Below, one piece after another: positions 56,352-64,000 of a stretch of DNA of 64,000 nucleotides. Position numbers and translations under genes: made by a program. Numbering within the stretch: the first letter of the stretch is position 1; every line of letters begins with the position of its first letter. The stretch comes from Acephala macrosclerotiorum (Eukaryota > Ascomycota > Leotiomycetes > Helotiales > Mollisiaceae): assembly GCA_014904845.1 (NCBI GenBank), contig MU119223.1:310001-374000 (forward strand). The letters run 5' to 3'. The notes beneath the pieces are model-generated. The model worked only from the letters and a program-made list of their open reading frames with translations, made no database searches and was not told the DNA's origin.

Positions 56352-58695
56352 AGTAGAACCGCAGCCACAGCCACTCCAACAAGAGATTCCACGACAATCA
56401 ATCGAAGAAGACGTGTCTCCGAGAGGAAAGAACAAGGCGGCGAAGCTCCCGGCTATCCCTAAGAGGTCCGGACCTGGTCGACCACCGAAGAATGGTGTGA
56501 TGTCGAAACGAGCGGAGAAGGAAATGTTGAAGAAACGAGCAGAAGACGCTGCGGCTGCCGAAGCCAAGAAAATGGACCCTGATACTTCTGAGGTACCGAA
56601 GAAAGGAAAAGTTGGCCGACCTCGAAAGCATCCTCCTCCAAACCCTGAGGAAGCAAATAGAGAGAAGCGAAAGTACACCAAACGCAAACCAAAAGAGCCT
56701 CAGGAGGGAGCGGTCGAAGGAGCTGGATCTGGCGACGGGACCAGCACCAAGGTCAAAAAAGAGAAAGTTTTCAAACCACCTCGTTCGCCAACACCAGTAT
56801 TTGACAAAGATTTGCTCACCGAGGAACAGAAGGCAAAGCCTTCCGAGAACTATGTTGTCATCATCTATAATGCGATGACAAAATCCGAACACAAGGAGAT
56901 GGGCCTGCCTCAAATCTATAACGCAATCAAGCGAGTGTATCCATATTTCGCATGTTTCGTTGAAACCAAAGGATGGGAGAGCAGTGTCCGTCACAATCTA
57001 TCAGGCAACCCCGACGTTTTTGAGAAAGGCGCGAAAGATGGGAAGGGTCATATGTGGCGTCTCAAACCAGGAGCATCCATTGAGAAGGAGAAGAAAAAGA
57101 AGCCTCCCGTCGAACAGCAATTCCATGGTCAGCCTCAAACCATTCATCAAGCACCACAGAATATGCATCAATACAATCCCGCAATGGGGCCCCCTTACGG
57201 CTACAGCAGTTACCCGCCTCCCCATTATCCAGGTCATTACATGCCTCCTCACCCGCAGCAGAACGGATTCGCTCCACCGCTTGGGAATTATGGCCCGCCT
57301 TCTTATCCTCTGTCAACAATTCCAGCTGCGATTGTAGCACCAGCGACCGCACCGAGTTCATACAGCTCGCCTTATGGACCAAAACCTGCGGAGTCAAATG
57401 GTGGTCCTCAACCAAACGACCAACCTCCTGCTGCACCGAACGGTCTGACTCATGCTACGGAGCAACCGCCTCCACATCACACATCACCTCCAGCAACGGC
57501 TCCTCAGCCACAGTATCCGCCTCAACCACAATATCAACCTCATCAAGGTCCATATCGCCCGCAAACACAGGCCCCGCCACAGCAAATACAATATAACCCA
57601 CCTCCCGCTCCCCATCAACAACATTATCACCCGCCTCATCAACATCCCACCCCTCCAAATGCGCAACAGCCTCCTCAATTTCAACCTCCCCCCCTTCCTC
57701 AAAGTCAAAATCAACCTTCTCAGCCTCCACCAATTCAAAAACAAGCTGCTCAACTTTCAGGAACTCAAACTCAACCTTCCCCCCCAACTCAAGGTCAATC
57801 TCAGGCACCCAACCTTCCTCAAGCCCACCATCCGCCAGCCGTTCGACCTGCTCAAAGCGAACCTCCTACAACTTTGCAGCAGCCACCACAGACTCAGCCA
57901 TCTCAACTACCGCCTCGAGCTCTGAGCTCAGAAGTGGAAGCAAAAGTCGAGACCATGCTGAACGAGTTCAATAAGATACTCAAAAACAACAGCGTATCCA
58001 GCCATGAAACAATCGACGCCGCCATTGCGGCTCTCAGACAAGACCGCAATAATGCCGTTCCGAGTCCAGACGAGCCAGACAAAGACAAAGCCCGATCAAT
58101 GAAGCTGATCATTGACACCCTCCGCACGTCGCTAGCCAGGATTCCCGACTCAGGATTCACGGCTGCTGCCCCTGTGCCCGCTGCGCAGCGAAGTTTCCAA
58201 CCATCCGCTCCCGTAAACGGCAGTGGCACCCCTGTAAACAGAACTTCCATTCCTCGCCCTTCATTAAATGGCCCCAGCATCGCAAGACCTCCAATGCATA
58301 CCGGCCCTAGGCGAACCGATTCTGGCAGCCTAGCAACGCCAGGCTCCATCCAAAGACCTTCTAGTGTCTCTGGTGGAGGAATGGGCTCACCTGCAGCGGC
58401 GGGTGCTCCTATTTCGGCCCAGACTGCCAGCGCGAACTCGCCTAATGGAGCCAACGCAGCAGCAGCAGCAGCACCTCCTCTTGTTTCAGTCTCGGATTCA
58501 GTGCCCAAGACACAGGTGTCTATACCTGTTGAGCGACCTACTGATGCCGACGTGACCATGAACGTCGGCAGTAATGATAAGGGTCTCGACGTCAATGGAC
58601 AACAACTGGCGGGGCAAAAGCGCGCGCGTGATGAGAGTGATGATTTGGCTGCCGAGGGCCAGGAGCACGTCAAGCGTACTCAGCTCGAGGCGTAG
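54784..58695 (+). CDS. FHL1: Forkhead/FHA transcription factor, FHL1-like
   Basis: This is a single-exon, 1,303-residue protein. An FHA domain spans about residues 315-400 (PLIGIHPKDGDCFKAYKGISRKHVTISY with S-R-x-H, then the NGCFI turn). Acidic tracts follow (EEEEDDDGFDDDEE and a Glu run). Two AT-hook-like cores are GPGRPPKNG and GKVGRPRKHPP. The forkhead domain is at about residues 685-765: YVVIIYNAMTKSEHKEMGLP, then GWESSVRHNLSGNPDVFEKG. FHA plus a divergent forkhead is the Fhl1 layout; Fkh1/Fkh2 share FHA but have a canonical forkhead. Yeast Fhl1 works with Ifh1 at ribosomal-protein promoters. The C-terminal third is Pro/Gln-rich with a helical segment (EVEAKVETMLNEFNKIL). A short AEAQ repeat sits near the N-terminus. 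Confidence 0.88.
54886..54921 (+). repeat. 12-bp coding tandem repeat (AEAQ units)
   Basis: The unit GCCGAGGCTCAG/GCTGAGGCTCAG is repeated about three times within the FHL1-like gene, encoding AEAQAEAQAEAA. A length polymorphism would be expected between strains. Confidence 0.6.
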
Positions 58696-61600
58696 ATGCT
58701 AGGCTTTGCTTTGCCTTATTGCGATTGTGTGCATGGATAGAATCGGTCTTATGCTTTGCACGCAGGCTAGCTGTGCTTTCCGGCACGTAAGCATGGACAG
58801 TAACTAACTTCGCTTTTCGCAGCTGCTTTTCTGGCGTTATCATAGGTCTTGCTCACCAAGCTTGGTTGTCTGATTTGGGACTTCTGCATCAACATGGACT
58901 GGAACACGGTATCGAAATCAGGGCTGGCGTTGGTGTTGGCGTTACGAAGGGCATGGTCTGGCGTTCAAACGATTCCTCGTCCTCACAAAATTGGACTGGA
59001 CTGGAGCGTCTTCCATCTGAATTGTTTTGATTTTGATTGAATTGGAATGCTTTTGCATTGTGTACAGACACCCTCTGGTGGCATTATTACTCGAAGGATT
59101 GTAGACCCAGAAAAAAGTCTTGCTGTGTGATGAGATGGTGTCCTGTCCTGCTACCCAGCCGTGACATGTTGAAGTCGGCACGAGTGTGCCATCTTATTGT
59201 TATTTGTCCGCCTTTCCTGCAGGAAGCGTAGGCCTTTTCGCCGGTGCTGATGATTTTGTGGACAGGAGATCAAGATTTTCTGCTGTTGCGTATTGCTCGT
59301 TATTGGCCTCATCGAGCGCCGATGTTCCGCGCCGCATCTGAGCTACCCTATGATGTGACTGACACTTTACTTGTTGTGCGACGCCCGAGTTGAGGTTGAG
59401 ATCGAAGTCGAAGTCGACAACAAGAGTGCGATTCTAGTCGAAACCAATACTCAGCACTTCCATTTGTTGAAACTTGGAAATCTGAGTCTACTAGGGGAAA
59501 CGGGACGTCGATCCGCGGCACTAGAATGTCTGTCATCAAGTTGATCAGTCAGCATTTGAGTTTTTCCTGCTACCTGGGACAATGAGAGCTCGAATATTCA
59601 TTCCAATTACTTGTCTGCGAGAGAAACCCTCAGGATGGACATCAAGCAAGTCAGCATCCATGTCCATGCAACAGTTCTGTATATCTGTCACCACGGTCGC
59701 ACAACGTCTGATGTGAGGCGTGCATATCCGTTATCTCGGGAATCAAATGAGAACGCCGCTGGGCGAGGTGAAAGTTGATGCTACACCAACTTCCTGTTTT
59801 GGTGATATGGGCGTCCAATATTCATTCCATGTATTATGTGCCCTGCTGTACGCGTTTTTTCGGCGGCATGATGCCATCATTGGATTGTTCGCCCTGGTGT
59901 ATGGCATTAAGGTGTGCTGGTGATTTTGAAGGAGGATTGTAAGTACATGATGCAGTGAGATGGTACATTCTGCTGAGGACTCGAGTCTGGTAGTACTAGA
60001 CTGATTAAATCAAGTTCGTTCGTCTCACCTGTATTCGCCTTTTCCTCACAGAATCCACCAAACAAGAACTCCGAAACGTCTCCATCTCTCCTTCCATCTC
60101 TTCATTTCTATCATTCATACCAACAGGGCGTGAACCTCATCACGCTTGGGCCGCGGAGTACCGACATCCCTTTTCAAACTTGGCAAGGAGTTCCGGGCCT
60201 CCAACATGCCGCTCCGGCCGTACCGAGAAGAATCAGAAGCAGATTCCATAAAGGTATCATCTCCACATCTCCACGCCCAGCTTCGATGAGGCCTCGAAAA
60301 TTTCTTGAAGGAGAATGATTGCAAATTTGAAACGCCTTCGCGACTTCCTCGGGTCTCAGCCTAGCCTTGGAGATGGATGAAATGGCTCATCACGTGTGTG
60401 GCTATGAGATGGAGGGGTGAAAAAAAAAAAACTTTCTTCATCCCACATCTGTACTCGGCCGCGAGGGAATAGTCGCCTATCATGGGATGGGGTTGACGCA
60501 CACTCGCGGCAAAATTCTGCTGATAACAATTGTCGAGGCTTTCGAAGGTAGGTTCAGTAGAGAATGGATGGCCATAGAGAAAAATGGTCGCCCTGGGAAA
60601 TGTGAAGGGTGGAGACGTAAGTTTCAAATTGCGCAAGAGAAAGATTGATAGTCTTCGGGGCTTGCAAAATATCGTCTCTTGATAGCAATAATAGAATCGA
60701 GAGAGCCCTGCTGATGATCTTGACTTCCATTTGAGCGGCGAGGCTTCAAGTCGGCTGCTGTCGAAAGCTTTTCTCTAGGATTCGATGGGCGTGAATATGA
60801 TTTAAGGCGTACCAAGGTGTCACCGACGGCTTCATCCCTCCGGCGTCAATGTGCCAAGTGTTGCTATAGCCTGTATTGAAAGCTTTGGTATCGAGGTAGG
60901 GCTCGCTTCCAGGATGAGCATGTTGGCAAAGGGCGATCCTGAAATATCGCCCTTTGGAGGAAGCAGATCCCGACTGAAAGACAATAGAGAAAGGTGTCTC
61001 GTCGTATATATGATGCAAATGCAGTCGCTGACGAGGTGTAAGGCGGACAAATGGGTTGCAGTCAATTCGATACGCACTCTTGCGATGTCAAGAAAGAGAA
61101 CTATCCGAAACCTGGTTCCTAGCAGATGGTGTTGATGGACTTGATAAATAGGCAAGTGCAAAGACGATCGGCGGGGTGATTCCATGTTTCTAGATCCATA
61201 GTAACGGTGCAGATCCCGAATAGACGAAGCTGTTATCTGTTATAATTCTGGGGATTGCTTCTCATTGCTCCACATTCGCTAGTGAGGGGTACTGCATCTG
61301 ACAGACAAGGCGGTAGCGTAAAATGCACGACAGAAGCTGTTATCGAAACGATTCCAGAGAACCGGTGGAGAATAACCACCTGATATGGTGTTCTCGAAGT
61401 CGGTCCTGTTGTTGCCTTCGCTTCCTGAGAGGTTTGCGAAGTTCTCATGACACGACCTCATTGCAGTACAGTGGCTATTTACCCCAATAAATGTGTTCCA
61501 CGAAAGGATAATTCGACGAGGTACAGATGGTTTTAAAGTGCACGCCCAGAACCGGCGAGCAATTAGCATCACGGTGGCCATTGAAGCCAGGGCACGAAGG

Positions 61601-61972
61601 CTCATAGCCAATCATGTTTCTCGGTAGCGTCCGCCTCGTCAGGGCTGCTCCGCTGAACCTCCCGAAGCTGAGCGTGACCCAGTACCTAAGGAATTTGCAC
61701 ACGTTGCTTTCCTGCAATGCGAGGTCTTGAGACCTGGTCCGAGACATTTGCAGTCGGATTAACCTGCATCCTTCTAGATCTGACTGGGCAGTCGTTCATC
61801 ACTCACCGTCTCTCATATCAGTACAGGCCTAGGCTGTCTGTATATAAATCTGGCCAGCCTTCAAAAATGTTGAGAATACGTGTTGAGCCGCCTTGGTCGA
61901 AGCAAGTCTCGGTGGAAACATCTTTGCTATTCCTATGTATTTGTATCGTTAGCTGATCGATACATCCTCCCT
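58696..61972. other. Long stretch without a supported gene
   Basis: This is about 3.3 kb. The first 300 bp should be the FHL1-like 3' UTR. Many short frames occur on both strands (for example 61279-61611 minus and 61475-61747 minus) but none shows a domain, a good ATG context plus splice-consistent extension, or codon bias. A 12-A run lies at about 60420. It could hold non-coding RNA or fast-evolving small genes that cannot be seen by eye. Confidence 0.4.
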
Positions 61973-62487
61973 ATGGCTTCTAGAGAGAAGAATCAGTACT
62001 GGATACCGAATCTTGATATCTCCAAGAAAGTCATCACTCAGGAGCTTCAATACTATCTCGGCCCGGAAGCAACCGTACGACCATTCACACTAGAGGTGCT
62101 AGACTTGGACTTCCTTGCTCAACGCCCGTACTGATTCGACGACCAGGGCGAAGATGGGTTTCTGATAACGACACCAGGAGAATGCTTGACGGATGTGAGC
62201 ATGGACGCATGATCCATTCAACCCAGTAGACGTATTGACTTGATATATAGGAGCAGATAGATGACATATGCATAAAGTCCAAAGAGATCTGGGAGAAGCA
62301 GGCTGCTGCTAGGTCAAAGAAAGACTCGGACAGACAACTCAAGCGACCACTTCATCGACCAGTTGTACTGAATCGTGGCTCGAGGGTCTCGGACTCCAGA
62401 TATCGACGCCACTCGGACGAACGAAGTGATGGAATAGGACGACGCCGTTCAGGCGAACGAAGATACGAAGTGAGGGATAGATACTGA
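61973..62487 (+). CDS. Uncharacterised small protein with RS-like C-terminus
   Basis: This three-exon gene (61973-62095, 62147-62194, 62251-62487) encodes 135 residues. It begins MASREKNQYWIPNLDISKKV, continues ITQELQYYLGPEATVRPFTLE, then splices to GEDGFLITTPGECLTD, then EQIDDICIKSKEIWEKQAAA. The tail is basic and Ser/Arg-rich (RPLHRPVVLNRGSRVSDSR, then repeated RRHSDERSD and RRRSGERR). All three exons are in phase 0, and the two introns have GTGCTA and GTGAGC donors with CAG/TAG acceptors. The conserved-looking N-terminal block and clean splicing argue for a real gene despite its size. I do not recognise the family. The RS-like tail hints at RNA-linked or nuclear function, an inference only. 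Confidence 0.72.
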
Positions 62488-63862
62488 GACGGGAGAGTCC
62501 CGACGGAGAGACAAATTGAATGCTCTTTGGAGTTTGGGGTCTGCGTCTTCCAGTTTCACGCAGGGCCGTTGCAATGCGAGCCAGGTATGGGAATCAATCT
62601 TCATCATGGTTGATATAGAGTGGAGGAAAAGGAAATTTGCCGCTTCGGGTGTCCGCATCACAGCATAGCGTGGTCTCGGGTTTTAATTTCTGGTTTTTGT
62701 TAGCATTCGATTCTACTCATACGTTGTTGATAAATCTCAATTGATTTTCACCTTCTTCCAGTATTATGAGGCCACTGCCAAGTGTGACCTTTCTCATTTC
62801 TGCCATAGGTCACCGCCCACTTTTGCTACTGCACGAATACGCTCTGCCTTGGGGCCGAAAACTCTCACCGTGGTCCCTTCGCCAGACGAAAGTAGGGCTG
62901 GAGTGGTCTGGCAAAGATTCGCACGTCTCGGGCATCGTATCTGCACCTCAGGACACGGTCATTATCTACGTAGTGGCGAAGCAGTTGTTGAAAAAGTCAG
63001 GGCACAAACTCGAGGCAGACATTTGAGGTTGACCCCCATGCCAGGCCCTGTCCTGATGCGGGTGTAACGGAAACAGAAGTCCGGCTAGATGTGGGAATCC
63101 GTGGGATGCGCCACAGCCGCTGGGAGCCTCGAGGTCACAGCGCAAAGTTGACTCGTGAGCGCTCTCTTGAGCATGGAAGCTTGTTTCTGGGTGGTCGTGG
63201 GACAACTGCAATAGTCGCCCGTCTGGGACGATGCAATCCGAAAGGTACGTACGAGTGCTTATTAACGGCCTGTCTGTCCTCGAATCACCAGTACGAATTC
63301 GAAGATCTTCAGAGAAAATTCTTTTGCAAGAGGAACAAAAGCATAACGAATAGTTCTTTTTTGGTGATGACTGATCTGTATTCTGGCGAAGTAGTGGTGG
63401 CACGTCGTCCCTTCCACAATTAGGAGACTACATGAGATTTCAAACGCTGTGCATCTTCCAACATCTGAGATGAGGGCAGGTCTTGAGAAAGATTCAGAAA
63501 TCGCTCCAACGGATCTTTACCATACTATCCTAGTTGTAAAGCACGTAAGCTCTATCATGTAAACTTGAGAAGCCATTTTTGGAGGAGAAATATCTGACTA
63601 CTAACACTTTGCTGTCAATAATGATGGCCCTGAGTGTGCCGACAAGAATTGGTTGCGAGCACAAGAAGGGAGGTGCGGGAGCGAGCCTATTTCGGTGTGC
63701 GACACAGGTGGTCCCTTCAAGTTTCTGTGCGAGTATATGTGAACGTCTCTGCCGTGGTGAAAGACTTTTGTCTTCTGCTGTCAATGGTCTACACGGCCAG
63801 CACATTTCCTCACCAGCATCCGAGTCGTCTGCTCATGCATCGATCAATTGACTTTCAGCAAT
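62488..63862. other. Stretch without a supported gene
   Basis: This is about 1.4 kb with overlapping ORFs on both strands (62741-63067 and 62766-63026 plus, 63091-63423 plus, 62966-63403 minus). None has a recognisable domain, and the overlapping frames cannot all be real. One may be a small orphan gene, but I cannot choose. Confidence 0.35.
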
Positions 63863-64000
63863 ATGCATCTATCTTCCGCCCTTTCCGTGGCGATGGCGGC
63901 CGTTGCTGGAGCATACCACGACCCAGCAAGAACACATCATCGGCTGGAATCCGAGGCTTGTCGACTACGGCAAGTATAACGGTACCAGCTTAAACGAAAT
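63863..64000 (+). CDS. Possible 5' end of a secreted-protein gene (partial)
   Basis: An ATG at 63867 gives a typical signal peptide, MHLSSALSVAMAAVAGA, followed by YHDPA. In that frame a stop comes at about 63980. In another frame, immediately after, the sequence QEHIIGWNPRLVDYGKYNGT runs to the window end. A one-base shift or a very short intron would be needed to join them. It is cut by the window edge, so the call is tentative. Confidence 0.3.

Noticed and set aside
57452..57925. 157-codon second-frame ORF in the FHL1-like gene
   Set aside because: It arises from the Pro/Gln-rich repetitive coding region read in another frame.
62741..63423. Overlapping ORFs of about 86-145 codons on both strands
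   Set aside because: Mutually overlapping, no recognisable motif, and no consistent exon model could be built.
1..64000. tRNA, rRNA or CRISPR-like arrays
   Set aside because: No cloverleaf-compatible GGTTCRA arms with matching acceptor stems, no rRNA core sequence and no regularly spaced repeats were found by eye; a tRNAscan run would be decisive.

Overview
The window is a stretch of a filamentous ascomycete nuclear chromosome (Pezizomycotina). The style of the proteins suggests Leotiomycetes, but that placement is an inference. The signs are short GT-AG introns of about 45-170 nt with CTAAC/CTGAC-type branch points, mostly monocistronic genes on both strands, and fungal families throughout (GUF1, SHMT, Naa10, Mug65-type DysF, homeodomain-C2H2 and Fhl1-type forkhead factors). 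No tRNA, rRNA, CRISPR, plasmid or phage feature was recognised. Exon borders below were worked out by hand from splice consensus and reading-frame closure; each multi-exon model sums to a whole number of codons.

Layout. 0-13.3 kb: GUF1 (-), MAD2 (+), a mitochondrial PPR-like protein (-), a Mug65-type DysF protein (-), a small single-pass membrane protein (+), an unnamed protein with a fungal NLR-like N-terminus and a Cys/His cluster (+), and a SET-domain protein (-). 13.9-21 kb: a PNPOx-like protein (+), a membrane-anchored histidine phosphatase (-), a small membrane protein (+), the NatA catalytic subunit Naa10 (-) and an SDR oxidoreductase (+). 21.4-25 kb: cytosolic methionyl-tRNA synthetase (-), a duplicated ~156-bp repeat, and LTO1 (+). 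25-28.7 kb is gene-poor: orphan ORFs, a broken DEDDh exonuclease-like gene and a second decayed coding remnant. 28.7-44.4 kb: homeodomain/C2H2 factor (-), serine hydroxymethyltransferase (-), ribosomal protein L19 (-) and the 2,691-residue GCN1 (-). 44.4-58.7 kb: a DHX29-like DEAH helicase (+), an unnamed 772-residue protein (-), an 88-residue membrane protein (-) and an FHL1-like forkhead/FHA factor (+). 58.7-64 kb is sparse: one clear three-exon gene with an RS-like tail, and possibly the start of a secreted-protein gene at the right edge.

How the genes relate. There is no metabolic or defence cluster. Many genes serve translation: mitochondrial EF4 (GUF1), MetRS, LTO1 (ABCE1/Rli1 iron-sulphur loading), Naa10, L19, GCN1, the DHX29-like helicase and the FHL1-like candidate ribosomal-protein gene regulator. 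GCN1 and the helicase are divergent across 217 bp. CACGTG boxes lie upstream of L19, the FHL1-like gene, LTO1 and the PPR gene. The most unusual gene structures are the L19 start codon split by an intron and twin 26-nt microexons in MAD2. I found no convincing new multi-gene system.
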